Below, one piece after another: positions 9,014 through 17,363 of a DNA stretch of 51,312 nt. Numbering within the stretch: the stretch's first letter is position 1; every line of letters begins with the position of its first letter. The notes under the pieces were generated by a model. That model made no database searches, was not told the DNA's origin, and saw only the letters and a program-made list of their open reading frames with translations. Origin of the DNA: Streptomycetaceae bacterium (GTDB lineage Bacteria; Actinomycetota; Actinomycetes; Nanopelagicales; Nanopelagicaceae); the NCBI GenBank assembly GCA_027488165.1, contig JAIYCF010000061.1:1-51312 (forward strand). The letters are read 5' to 3'. The position numbers and the translations under genes are program-made.

Positions 9014-9823
9014 TTAGGCTTTATCGCGGGCGCGCAAGCGAAGAAAAACCATCGCTGCGATCGAAATTAGCGCAAGGCTTACCCATTGATTTACTCGCAG
9101 CTCTGCAATTTCATGCGCTGGATCAATACGGATAGATTCGATGAAGAAGCGACCGAATGAATAGCTAAAAACATATGCGGCGAAAGTGCAGCCAGCAGAC
9201 CAGCGTTTGGATACGACCATCAATAAAATCGCGATAAAGGTGCACCAGATCGCTTCGTAAAGAAATGTAGGGTGAAAAGTTTCGACGAGCCCATAGCCAC
9301 TTGGTCGATACTTATATGGAATCGATAGACCCCACCAGGTATCGAGGGGACGTCCAAATAGTTCGGCGTTAAACCAATTTCCAAATCGGCCAATCGCTTG
9401 TGCAAAGAGGATTCCTGGAGCAATTGCATCGAGGAATACCCCAAAGCTTGGCAGGTTCATGGAGCGAGCGAGTTTTCTATATGAGTAGAAAGCGCCGACA
9501 GCGCCGAGCGATATCGCACCCCAGATTCCGAGGCCACCTTGCCAAATCTTTAGGATCGCAACAGGGTCGCCATCGCTACCGAAGAAATCTTCTGGCGTTG
9601 TGATGACGTGATAAAGCCGACCACCAATAATTCCTGATGGCACTGCGATTACAGCGACTTCAGAGACAACGCCTCTTAAAGATTCATCACGCGCAGCAAG
9701 GCGCTTATTGCCTAGCCAAATTGCAACTGCAATCCCCGCGATGATGCACAGTGCATAGAAATGCACGGTGAATGGTCCGATAGAAACTTCCGAAATAGAC
9801 GGAGTTGGTATCGAACGATTCAT
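9014..9823 (-). CDS. lgt: prolipoprotein diacylglyceryl transferase
   Basis: Transfers diacylglycerol from phosphatidylglycerol to the lipobox cysteine of prelipoproteins, the first step of lipoprotein maturation, in the cytoplasmic membrane. The 269 residues carry several hydrophobic segments, HFYAL (21-25), WQGGLGIWG (94-102) and the family signature GRFGNWFNAELFG (145-157). Where E. coli Lgt has a histidine in FHGG, this protein has IWG, which I recall as usual in actinobacteria. It is the last gene of the packed his-trp run, 11 nt after the DsbA-like gene. The next lipoprotein enzyme, lspA, is at 25522. Confidence 0.95.
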   Translation of the reverse strand: MNRSIPTPSISEVSIGPFTVHFYALCIIAGIAVAIWLGNKRLAARDESLRGVVSEVAVIAVPSGIIGGRLYHVITTPEDFFGSDGDPVAILKIWQGGLGIWGAISLGAVGAFYSYRKLARSMNLPSFGVFLDAIAPGILFAQAIGRFGNWFNAELFGRPLDTWWGLSIPYKYRPSGYGLVETFHPTFLYEAIWCTFIAILLMVVSKRWSAGCTFAAYVFSYSFGRFFIESIRIDPAHEIAELRVNQWVSLALISIAAMVFLRLRARDKA

Positions 9824-9834
9824 GCTTGAACTAG

Positions 9835-10530
9835 TTAGGCTTTTTCAACCGCAAGCATAAAGTCTCCTAGACTTCCATATGCCGTGTTGCGATCAATTTC
9901 CTTACCGTTGACAAAGACCGTGGGAGTTGAATTTACATTTCGCTTAGATCCTTCTTCGGCGACGTTCTTAACCCAACCAATGTAATCCTGGCCTTGCACA
10001 CACTTGTCATATTCGCCGCTCGAGATTCCGAGACCGATTCCAAGCGTTGCAAAATACTGTGAACTCCATGCCCCAGAGTTTTCTGAAGGTTGATTTGCAA
10101 AGAGAGTTCTATGGAAATCTAAGAATTTCCCTTGATCGGCAGCACAAGCTGATGCATTTGCCGCGAGTTGGGATTCGCCACCTAGGAAAGAGAGAGGGTG
10201 GAAGGCAACTTTCGCTTTCTTGGTGCTGATCAAATCTTCAATGTAAGAGCCGGCGATTGCTTCAAAGCGGGCACATGCAGGGCATTGAAAATCTTCGTAG
10301 ATTTCAATAAATGGAACGCCCGTTAATTCTTTATTAAAGACTATTCCGTAGCCATCTTCAGCAGAAACGCTAGCTGGTATTGCAGCAGATGAATCGCCGC
10401 GGTTAGAGAGAACAGTAGGCACCAACATAATTAGTGCAACGCCAACAACTACTGCAATTACTAGATTGCGAGTGAAGTTATCTTTTCCGCCATTAGGTTT
10501 TCCACCATTGGGTTTTTTTGCCTGTGCCAT
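9835..10530 (-). CDS. membrane-anchored DsbA-like thiol oxidoreductase
   Basis: Thioredoxin-fold protein facing outward from the membrane. A Lys/Gly-rich N-terminus (1-21) is followed by one membrane segment (about 22-42), then a DsbA-like domain with CPAC at 83-86 (YEDFQCPACARFE), an inserted helical region and a cis-proline loop STPTVFVNG near the C-terminus. The family catalyses disulfide formation or thiol exchange in exported proteins. 231 aa; ATG with AGGAGAG upstream. It starts 2 nt after the MauE-type gene and 11 nt before lgt. The coupling to MauE suggests a redox pair. A thioredoxin-domain gene between trpA and lgt also occurs, as I recall, in Streptomyces. Confidence 0.88.
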   Translation of the reverse strand: MAQAKKPNGGKPNGGKDNFTRNLVIAVVVGVALIMLVPTVLSNRGDSSAAIPASVSAEDGYGIVFNKELTGVPFIEIYEDFQCPACARFEAIAGSYIEDLISTKKAKVAFHPLSFLGGESQLAANASACAADQGKFLDFHRTLFANQPSENSGAWSSQYFATLGIGLGISSGEYDKCVQGQDYIGWVKNVAEEGSKRNVNSTPTVFVNGKEIDRNTAYGSLGDFMLAVEKA

Positions 10531-10532
10531 CT

Positions 10533-11021
10533 TTATTCCGTCTCTCCTGCGTTAGATTGTCTAGGTGCTCTATCTATAGAAAACTTGGTTGCTGGATATC
10601 GGGTTAAGAATAGAGCCATCGCCACTAGCCCAGCATCTCTTAGAATCTCCTGAAGGTAGCGTGTCTGGCCCGGGTCGACTGCTCCTCCCCCACCGAAACA
10701 ACCGCAATCAATGTTCAAGCCGCGTGCCCAGGCTTGGGCGATTGCGATGATAAAGATAAACATAGTGAACCCACCGAGTACTGCGACAACGCGAGTTGCT
10801 GCTCCGACGATTAGCAATAGTCCGATTACTACTTCAAAGAAGGGAAGGGTGAGGCCCAGAAAATTTGCGACTGGAATTGGCAAGAGTTCATATGAGCGAA
10901 CCGCCATTTGCGAGATCTCGGCCTTTCCAACCTTCAGATATCCCGCCGCAAAGAGAACGCCGCCAAGAGTGAGTCTGCAGGCTAACCCAATCCACGGTTG
11001 TAACTTTTCAAATTTACTCAT
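10533..11021 (-). CDS. MauE/DoxX-family membrane protein with CGC motif
   Basis: A 162-residue four-helix membrane protein (segments about 10-28, 52-75, 78-98 and 125-141). The conserved feature is IDCGCFGGGG, with C106 and C108, in the loop after segment three. MauE proteins are implicated in disulfide handling during methylamine dehydrogenase maturation; no mau genes are here. The start overlaps the trpA stop (ATGA) and the next gene, 2 nt away, encodes a DsbA-like protein. I infer it reoxidises or reduces that partner, a DsbB- or CcdA-like role. No VKOR or DsbB is in the window. Confidence 0.8.
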   Translation of the reverse strand: MSKFEKLQPWIGLACRLTLGGVLFAAGYLKVGKAEISQMAVRSYELLPIPVANFLGLTLPFFEVVIGLLLIVGAATRVVAVLGGFTMFIFIIAIAQAWARGLNIDCGCFGGGGAVDPGQTRYLQEILRDAGLVAMALFLTRYPATKFSIDRAPRQSNAGETE

Positions 11022-11818
11022 CGACCTTCGCGGACACCTTTGGCTAACTCGGTAGCAAGTTCTTTCACCGCCGCTAGCCCTGCTTCTTCATTTGGAGCAT
11101 CTTGCAGAGCCTTGATGAAAGCCGATCCAACAATTACTCCATCTGCATAGGCAGCAACGCCCTTTGCTTGCTCTCGTGTTGAAACACCTAATCCGACTGC
11201 AACTGGTAAGCCAGTTGTTGTGCGAATCCGTGCAACGAGATCCGCCGCTCCTGATGAAACCGAATTCCGTGCACCGGTTACACCCATCAAACTTGCTGCG
11301 TATACAAATCCACCACAGGCGGCAGTGACCTTTGGCATTCGTGCATCAGATGTACTTGGAGCGATTACATAGATTGGATTGATTGAATTCTCTTTTGTCG
11401 CACCCAGCCAGGAAGCAGACTCTTCAATTGTTAAGTCTGGAGTGATTACACCTGATCCACCATTTGCGGCGATCGCTTTGGCGAATTCACTTACGCCATA
11501 GCGTTCAATTGGGTTCCAATAGGTCATTACTACAGCAGCTACTCCGCCATCTGTTGCAACTTTTAGAGCCGACATAACTTCAGCCGCACCAGTGCCATTT
11601 TCTAGTGCGGTGACCGCTGCAGCCTGAATAGTCGGCCCATCCATTACCGGATCGCTATAAGGGAATCCGATCTCGATCGCATCAACCCCAGCATCTATAA
11701 ATGTTTGAATAACTTTTGCGCAACCGGCTTGCGATGGAAAACCCGCAGGAATATATGCAATCAGCGCAGCGCGATTTTCAGCGCGAACCTTTACAAATAA
11801 TTGATCTAAAGCGGTCAT
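11018..11818 (-). CDS. trpA: tryptophan synthase alpha subunit
   Basis: Cleaves indole-3-glycerol phosphate to indole and glyceraldehyde-3-phosphate; indole passes through a tunnel to TrpB. A TIM barrel of 266 residues. With the ATG at 11818 as start, the catalytic residues are E49 (DAIEIGFPYSDP) and D60 (MDGPTIQ), the same numbers as in E. coli. An in-frame TTG one codon upstream was rejected because the ATG overlaps the trpB stop as TGATG, typical of coupling. The stop overlaps the next gene as ATGA. Confidence 0.96.
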   Translation of the reverse strand: MTALDQLFVKVRAENRAALIAYIPAGFPSQAGCAKVIQTFIDAGVDAIEIGFPYSDPVMDGPTIQAAAVTALENGTGAAEVMSALKVATDGGVAAVVMTYWNPIERYGVSEFAKAIAANGGSGVITPDLTIEESASWLGATKENSINPIYVIAPSTSDARMPKVTAACGGFVYAASLMGVTGARNSVSSGAADLVARIRTTTGLPVAVGLGVSTREQAKGVAAYADGVIVGSAFIKALQDAPNEEAGLAAVKELATELAKGVREGR

Positions 11819-13029
11819 CAATCGAGTGGAATTCCAAAATACTGCGCTGCGGTCTGTACATCTTTATCGCCGCGTCCAGAGAGATTGATAACGATGATTG
11901 CATCTTTACCAAGTTCATTTCCAACTTGCAGCGCACCAGCAAGAGCGTGTGCAGTTTCGATCGCTGGAATAATTCCTTCTGTCTTTGAGAGAAGTGCAAA
12001 GGCATGCATCGCTTGTTCATCTGTGATTGCGCGATATTCGGCGCGACCGATGTCGTGAAGGTATGCGTGCTCGGGACCAACACCTGGGTAATCAAGGCCA
12101 GCAGAAATTGAATGTGACTCAACGGTCTGGCCATTGGCATCTTGTAAAACATAAGAACGAGTTCCGTGAAGAACACCTGGTGTGCCGCCAGTGATCGTTG
12201 CAGCATGACGTCCAGTTTCTACGCCATCTCCACCAGCTTCTAGCCCGATTAAGCGAACAGATGGATCAGAGATAAAGCGGTGGAAAATTCCAATCGCATT
12301 GGAGCCACCCCCGACACAGGCAAGCACGGCATCAGGCAAACGGCCTGTGAGCGCTAAGACTTGCTCGCGCGTTTCTTCGCCGATGATTTTGTGAAAATCT
12401 CTTACCATCGTTGGGAAAGGATGGGGACCGGCAACAGTTCCAAGCAAGTAGTGAGTGGTTTCAACGTTGGTAACCCAATCACGCATCGCTTCATTAATGG
12501 CATCTTTCAAAGTGCGTGAACCAGTTGTAACGGGAACAACTTCGGCACCCAGTAACTTCATGCGGGCAACATTTAACGCTTGGCGCTTTGTATCTTCTTC
12601 ACCCATGTAGACAACGCATTCCAAGCCCATCAGCGCAGCGGCTGTAGCTGATGCAACGCCATGCTGACCGGCACCGGTTTCGGCGATGATGCGCTTCTTA
12701 CCCATGCGCTTTGTAAGCAAAGCTTGTCCAAGAACGTTATTGATCTTATGGCTGCCAGTGTGGTTTAAATCTTCGCGCTTTAAAATAATGCGAGCACCAC
12801 CAGCATGTTCTGCAAAACGTTTTGCTTCGGTGATGATGCTTGGGCGTCCCGTGTAAGTGCGATGAAGTTCTGCTAACTCTGCCACGAATGCTGGATCGCT
12901 CTGCGCGGTGTAATGCGCTGCTTCTAACTCTTCGAGAGCACCGATTAGCGCTTCAGGTACAAAGCGACCACCATATGGACCGAAGTGACCCAAGATGGAT
13001 CCGAGATCTTCTTTCGGCGTAGTCGACAT
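11818..13029 (-). CDS. trpB: tryptophan synthase beta subunit
   Basis: Condenses indole with serine to make tryptophan, using PLP; complexed with TrpA. The 403 residues contain the PLP lysine K95 in HTGSHKINN, a glycine-rich phosphate loop CVGGGSNAIG and GTRSYVLQD typical of TrpB1 proteins. ATG start, no visible SD. TAGGCT, which includes the trpC stop codon, lies 7 nt upstream, so an internal leaderless promoter for trpBA is possible. Confidence 0.97.
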   Translation of the reverse strand: MSTTPKEDLGSILGHFGPYGGRFVPEALIGALEELEAAHYTAQSDPAFVAELAELHRTYTGRPSIITEAKRFAEHAGGARIILKREDLNHTGSHKINNVLGQALLTKRMGKKRIIAETGAGQHGVASATAAALMGLECVVYMGEEDTKRQALNVARMKLLGAEVVPVTTGSRTLKDAINEAMRDWVTNVETTHYLLGTVAGPHPFPTMVRDFHKIIGEETREQVLALTGRLPDAVLACVGGGSNAIGIFHRFISDPSVRLIGLEAGGDGVETGRHAATITGGTPGVLHGTRSYVLQDANGQTVESHSISAGLDYPGVGPEHAYLHDIGRAEYRAITDEQAMHAFALLSKTEGIIPAIETAHALAGALQVGNELGKDAIIVINLSGRGDKDVQTAAQYFGIPLD

Positions 13030-13042
13030 GGGATTAAGCCTA
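13030..13042 (-). promoter_or_regulatory. possible internal leaderless promoter for trpB
   Basis: TAGGCT (13037-13042, minus strand) fits TANNNT and is 7 nt from the trpB ATG. Its first three bases are the trpC stop codon TAG. No SD is present. Spacing is one base longer than at hisD and pyk, so support is weaker. Confidence 0.3.
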
Positions 13043-13813
13043 CCCTCGACCTAATAAGGTCCGCATTGCCAAATCTGGATCACCTGATGTCACCAGGGCT
13101 TCACCCACCAAGATCGCCTTTGCGCCTGAGTTCTGCGCAAATTCAACATCGTTGCGAGTTGAAATCCCAGATTCTGCGACGCGGATTAACTCTGCTGGAA
13201 TTCGTGGAATCAAATCGGCGAAGGCTTTGGGATCTACCTCTAAGGTCTTCAAGTTTCGCGAATTAACACCAACTATTCGAGGAGAAATCTCCAAGGCCCG
13301 CTCTAATTCATCTGCGGTGTGAACTTCAATGAGAGCGGCCATCTCTAATTCAGTTGCGATATCAAAGAAGTCTTTAAGTTGGCTCTTTGATAAGGCGGCG
13401 ACGATTAATAAAACTAGATCAGCCCCATGAGCACGCGCTTCGTAGAATTGATATTCATCAACCATAAAATCTTTTCTCAAAACTGGAATATCAACTCGGC
13501 TTCGCACCGCATCTAGATCAGAGAGCGATCCCTTAAAACGGCGCTCTTCGGTAAGAACGCTAATTACGCTGGCGCCGGCCTTCTGATAACTCTCGGCTAG
13601 CGCTGCTGGATCTGTGATTGCCGAGAGCGAACCCTTGCTTGGTGAAGATCGCTTTACCTCAGCGATCACCTTCATCTCATCTCCAGTTAAAGCTATATGT
13701 GCATCACGAACCGGCGCCGCCTGTGACATCTCTTCAAGAATTTGGTTTAGTGACTTGCGACGTTTTGCTAAATCTTCCCGGACGCCCTCAATTATCGAAT
13801 CTAAGACGGTCAT
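13040..13813 (-). CDS. trpC: indole-3-glycerol phosphate synthase
   Basis: Closes the indole ring of carboxyphenylaminodeoxyribulose phosphate. A TIM barrel of 257 residues with VIAEVKRSSPSKG (about 49-61), PVLRKDFMVDEYQ with the catalytic lysine, GADLVLLIVAAL, VGVNSRNLKTLEVD and VAESGIST. Monofunctional: no TrpF domain is fused. No separate trpF lies in the window, in line with the PriA-type hisA upstream. The start overlaps the small membrane protein's stop as ATGA; trpB follows after 10 nt. Confidence 0.96.
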   Translation of the reverse strand: MTVLDSIIEGVREDLAKRRKSLNQILEEMSQAAPVRDAHIALTGDEMKVIAEVKRSSPSKGSLSAITDPAALAESYQKAGASVISVLTEERRFKGSLSDLDAVRSRVDIPVLRKDFMVDEYQFYEARAHGADLVLLIVAALSKSQLKDFFDIATELEMAALIEVHTADELERALEISPRIVGVNSRNLKTLEVDPKAFADLIPRIPAELIRVAESGISTRNDVEFAQNSGAKAILVGEALVTSGDPDLAMRTLLGRG

Positions 13814-14001
13814 GGCTTCTCGTTCTCACTCTCAACTTCACTTGGATCGATCCCATGATCTAGCGCGTTCCATGAATTCATTGGTGGCCTATTTCTAGAT
13901 TGTCGCTCGTAGCGCTTGGAAATTCGAAAACGCTTTGAAATATAAATGGTGAGAGTCGCAACAATTACTAGTGAAATCAGTATTTGCACAAACTCAGACA
14001 C
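13810..14001 (-). CDS. small single-span membrane protein between trpE and trpC
   Basis: A 63-residue protein with one N-terminal membrane segment (about 5-20), a basic stretch (KRFRISKRYERQSRNR) and an acidic tail containing NALDHGIDPSE. GTG start with GAGGT at SD distance (AAGATGAGGTCAGCAA before it). The start overlaps the trpE stop by 8 nt and the end overlaps trpC by 4 nt, so it is built into the operon. Small membrane proteins of unknown role are common in actinobacterial trp operons; I cannot tie it to a named family. Function unknown. Confidence 0.75.
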   Translation of the reverse strand: MSEFVQILISLVIVATLTIYISKRFRISKRYERQSRNRPPMNSWNALDHGIDPSEVESENEKP

Positions 14002-15484
14002 TTGCTGACCTCATCTTATTTGCAGCGCTAATTGCTCCTAGGACAGCGGCTGCCTTATTTGCACATTCCTGATCTTCGGAGGCAGGATCTGAATCGGCTA
14101 CAACTCCTGCGCCTGCTTGAACGTATGCCATCTTGTTGTAAATAAGTGCGGTACGAATTGCGATACATGTATCGATATTGCCGGTGAAATCTATATAACC
14201 AATTGCACCCCCATAAAGCCCGCGTCTGGTTGGTTCGAGTTCTTCGATGATCTCCATCGCTCTCGGCTTTGGTGCACCAGAGAGAGTTCCTGCAGGAAAG
14301 ACAGCAAAGAGAGCATCAACTGGAGTAGAAGTTTCTGCAAGCTCGCCAATGACTGTAGAAACAATATGCATCACATGCGAATAACGTTCGATATGCATGA
14401 AGTCGATTACTTCAACAGTTCCTGGCTTTGAGATGCGCCCTAGGTCATTTCTTCCAAGATCAACCAGCATTAAGTGTTCTGCTCGTTCCTTAGGATCTGC
14501 TAACAACTCTTCGCCCAAGCGATGATCTTCTTCAGCAGATGCAGAACGTTTTCTGGTTCCTGCGATCGGATGGACCATTACCTCTTTACCGGTCACCTTT
14601 ACCAAGGCTTCTGGGCTTGATCCAACAACTTCTATTCCATCGGTAAAGCGGAATAGATACATATAAGGGCTGGGGTTATGAAGTCGTAGCGCGCGGTAAA
14701 CATCTAAGGCGTCGGCACTACATTCCATAGCAAAGCGTTGCGATAGGACTATTTGGAAAGCCTCACCCGCAACAATCTCTTCCTTTGCCTGTAGCACTTT
14801 AGATTTAAATTCATCGCTTGAGATGTTCTGCGTAAACTGCGGGGTTTGCCGTTCTGGAATCTGATCGATGTAACCAGGTAGCGAACCTTGCAGATCAGAT
14901 TGCATACGATCTAAACGAAGTTGGGCATCGTTAAATGCTTCATCAATTCGCTCATCGCTTCCGTCCCAGTTAATGGCATTAGCAATCAAGGTAATCGTTC
15001 CCTCGGCATGATCCATCACCGCGAGATCGCTAGTTAACATAAAGGCGATCTCTGGCAGCGGAATATCTTTTGCGCTTTGGTTCGGCAATTTCTCTAAGCG
15101 GCGAACTGCGTCGTAACCCATGTATCCAACTAGCCCACCAGTAAGTGGTGGAAGTCCAACAATCTTCGGAGATTTCAGATGAGCTGCAGATAGGCGGAGC
15201 GCTTCAAGTGGATCTAAACCGACAGGTGCGCCAGCAGGTGTTGTGCCAACCCAAATTGATCGGCCATCTTTCTCGCTTAACGTTGCTTGAGAATGTGCGC
15301 CGATAAATGAATATCTTGACCAGGCTCCCCCATGTTCGGCAGATTCCAAGAGAAAGGTCGATGCTTCGTTCTTTGCGATCTTGCGATAAACACCGAGCGG
15401 AGTTTCGCCGTCAGCCAGGAGTTTGCGATAAACCGGAATAACGTTATAGCTCTTCGCATATTCGCGGAAATCGTTGAGTTGCAT
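13994..15484 (-). CDS. trpE: anthranilate synthase component I
   Basis: Makes anthranilate from chorismate, using ammonia from a TrpG glutaminase not in the window; the committed step to tryptophan. With the ATG at 15484 the product is 496 residues. FLLESAEHGGAWSRYSFIG near the N-terminus holds the LLES element of the tryptophan feedback site. The catalytic domain shows PIAGTRKR, LVDLGRNDLGR, GTLSGAPKPRAMEIIEELE and GAIGYIDFTGNIDTCIAIRT. An in-frame ATG 39 nt upstream was rejected because it lies in hisI and gives an atypical N-terminus. The chosen ATG shares a base with the hisI stop (TAATG). Confidence 0.95.
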   Translation of the reverse strand: MQLNDFREYAKSYNVIPVYRKLLADGETPLGVYRKIAKNEASTFLLESAEHGGAWSRYSFIGAHSQATLSEKDGRSIWVGTTPAGAPVGLDPLEALRLSAAHLKSPKIVGLPPLTGGLVGYMGYDAVRRLEKLPNQSAKDIPLPEIAFMLTSDLAVMDHAEGTITLIANAINWDGSDERIDEAFNDAQLRLDRMQSDLQGSLPGYIDQIPERQTPQFTQNISSDEFKSKVLQAKEEIVAGEAFQIVLSQRFAMECSADALDVYRALRLHNPSPYMYLFRFTDGIEVVGSSPEALVKVTGKEVMVHPIAGTRKRSASAEEDHRLGEELLADPKERAEHLMLVDLGRNDLGRISKPGTVEVIDFMHIERYSHVMHIVSTVIGELAETSTPVDALFAVFPAGTLSGAPKPRAMEIIEELEPTRRGLYGGAIGYIDFTGNIDTCIAIRTALIYNKMAYVQAGAGVVADSDPASEDQECANKAAAVLGAISAANKMRSASV

Positions 15485-15834
15485 TATGTATCTGCACTGA
15501 TCTCGAGTGGATTGTGAAAACAAGTCTTATCTCCAGTGTGGCAAGCTGCGCCAACTTGGTTAACTTTCAAGAGCAGAGCATCGCCATCGCAATCTAAAGA
15601 AATAGCAATTACCTCTTGCGTATGGCCAGATGTTGCGCCCTTAACCCAAATCTCATTGCGACTGCGGCTCCAATAGGTTGCTTTACCTGTTGCCAAAGTT
15701 TGCGCAAGAGATTCGCGGTTCATGTAGGCCAGCATTAATACTTCGCCGGTTTTTGAATCTTGGGCGATCGCTGGAATTAGATCGATGCCTTCTTTTAAGC
15801 GCGCTGCAATATCTGATGGGATCGCAGCGCTCAT
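15484..15834 (-). CDS. hisI: phosphoribosyl-AMP cyclohydrolase
   Basis: Third histidine step, opening the adenine ring of PR-AMP; a zinc enzyme. The 116 residues are the monofunctional HisI length without a HisE domain. LAYMNRESLAQTLATGKATYWSRSR and the metal-binding C-terminal part DCDGDALLLKV, GAACHTGDKTCFH are visible. The gene follows hisF after 14 nt and its stop overlaps the trpE start, the direct link between the his and trp blocks. hisE and hisG are not in this window. Confidence 0.96.
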   Translation of the reverse strand: MSAAIPSDIAARLKEGIDLIPAIAQDSKTGEVLMLAYMNRESLAQTLATGKATYWSRSRNEIWVKGATSGHTQEVIAISLDCDGDALLLKVNQVGAACHTGDKTCFHNPLEISADT

Positions 15835-15848
15835 GTTCTTATTCTGCC

Positions 15849-16622
15849 TTACACAGTTGCGTTGTTGCGAATGGAATAACCCTGCGCGCTTAGGTAGCGC
15901 TTTACATCACCAATGCGGTGGACTCCGAAGTGAAAGACGCTGGCTGCAAGTAGCGCATCTGCTCCGGCATCAAGGGCTGCTGCAAAATCTTCGAGGGCGC
16001 CGGCGCCACCGCTAGCAATTAGTGGAACCTTGGAGATTGCGCGAACCGCGGAAATCATTCCGATGTCATAACCAGCGCGCGTTCCATCAGCATCCATGGA
16101 GTTGAGCAGGATCTCCCCTGCACCAAGTGCACAGGCTTTTTCAACCCATGCCAGAGCATCGAGTCCGGCGCTCTGTCGCCCACCATGAGTTGTGACTTCA
16201 AATCCTGACTCAGTTCTGGCGCGACGAGCATCGATTGAGATAACTAAAACTTGCGAGCCAAAGCGATCCGCGATTTCTGCGATTAATTCAGGACGCGCAA
16301 TCGCTGAAGTGTTTATCGAAACTTTATCTGCACCGGCGCGGAGCAAGCGATCGACATCATCAACTGAGCGAATGCCACCACCAACTGTAAGTGGAATAAA
16401 GACTTGCTCTGCAGTTTTTCGCACCACATCTAAGGTCGTTTCACGGTTACTGCTACTGGCCGAGATATCAAGAAAAGTTAACTCATCGGCGCCTTCTAAG
16501 TTGTAGAGCGAGGCCATCTCAACTGGATCCCCTGCATCAACTAAATCTGTGAAGTTAACGCCCTTTACTACGCGCCCATCGGTCACATCAAGGCAAGGAA
16601 TGATGCGGATAGAAAGCGCCAT
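15849..16622 (-). CDS. hisF: imidazole glycerol phosphate synthase, cyclase subunit
   Basis: Uses ammonia from HisH to convert PRFAR into imidazole glycerol phosphate and AICAR. A TIM barrel of 257 residues. IIPCLDVTDGRVVKG near the N-terminus carries the general acid D11, and VISIDARRA near 130 carries the second catalytic aspartate. PLTVGGGIRSVDDVDRLL and LIASGGAGALEDF are the phosphate-binding loops. It starts immediately after the hisA stop (0-nt gap). Confidence 0.97.
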   Translation of the reverse strand: MALSIRIIPCLDVTDGRVVKGVNFTDLVDAGDPVEMASLYNLEGADELTFLDISASSSNRETTLDVVRKTAEQVFIPLTVGGGIRSVDDVDRLLRAGADKVSINTSAIARPELIAEIADRFGSQVLVISIDARRARTESGFEVTTHGGRQSAGLDALAWVEKACALGAGEILLNSMDADGTRAGYDIGMISAVRAISKVPLIASGGAGALEDFAAALDAGADALLAASVFHFGVHRIGDVKRYLSAQGYSIRNNATV

Positions 16623-17363
16623 TTACTTCGCGCCTTTGGTGAGAGCTAACGCTTCTTCTAGAGTGAATGCACCTGCGTATAGCGCCTTACCAACAATCGC
16701 ACCTTCTACGCCGATTGCATGAAGTGACGAGAGTGCCTTGATATCTGCAAGTGATGAGATACCTCCACTAGCAACAACTGGCTTCTTAGTAAATGCGCAT
16801 ACCTCTTTAAGTAGTTCTAGGTTTGGCCCTTGTAGCGTGCCATCTTTGGTAACATCGGTAACGACGTAGCGAGAGCAGCCATCGCGCTCTAAACGTTCGA
16901 TGGTTTCAAAGAGATCGCCGCCTTCTTTAGTCCAGCCGCGCGCAGCTAAGACATGGCCACGAACATCTAAACCAACGGCGATGCGATCTCCATGCTCGGC
17001 AATTACGCGCGCTGTCCATTCTGGGTTTTCTAAAGCCGCGGTGCCTAGGTTCACGCGCTTACAACCTGTTGCCAGTGCACGCTTTAAGGATTCGTCATCA
17101 CGAATACCACCGGAGAGCTCAACCTTTATATCTAGGCGGCCCACAACCTCTGCAAGTAAAGATGTATTTTCTCCACGACCGAAGGCAGCGTCTAGATCAA
17201 CTAGGTGGAGCCATTCGGCGCCTGCCGCTTGGAATTCAAGGGCAACTTCAAGAGGTGCGCCATAAACACTTTCCTGGGCAAGTTCACCTTGAACTAGGCG
17301 CACCGCTTTTCCATCTTTTACATCTACTGCTGGCAGAAGTTCGAGGTAATTGCTCTGTGTCAT
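16623..17363 (-). CDS. priA: phosphoribosyl isomerase HisA, probably PriA-type (HisA/TrpF)
   Basis: Isomerises ProFAR to PRFAR in histidine synthesis. In actinobacteria lacking trpF the enzyme (PriA) also isomerises phosphoribosyl anthranilate. The 246 residues show LLPAVDVKDGKAVRLVQG with D14, VELSGGIRDD, the PriA-like RGWTKEGGDLFE segment with the Arg and Trp used to handle both substrates, and VTDVTKDGTLQGPNLELL with the second catalytic Asp. No trpF lies with trpEC-BA here. The ATG at 17363 was chosen over one 15 nt upstream: it overlaps the hisH stop (ATGA) and follows GTGGGGA. Dual function is inference from motif and context. Confidence 0.9.
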   Translation of the reverse strand: MTQSNYLELLPAVDVKDGKAVRLVQGELAQESVYGAPLEVALEFQAAGAEWLHLVDLDAAFGRGENTSLLAEVVGRLDIKVELSGGIRDDESLKRALATGCKRVNLGTAALENPEWTARVIAEHGDRIAVGLDVRGHVLAARGWTKEGGDLFETIERLERDGCSRYVVTDVTKDGTLQGPNLELLKEVCAFTKKPVVASGGISSLADIKALSSLHAIGVEGAIVGKALYAGAFTLEEALALTKGAK

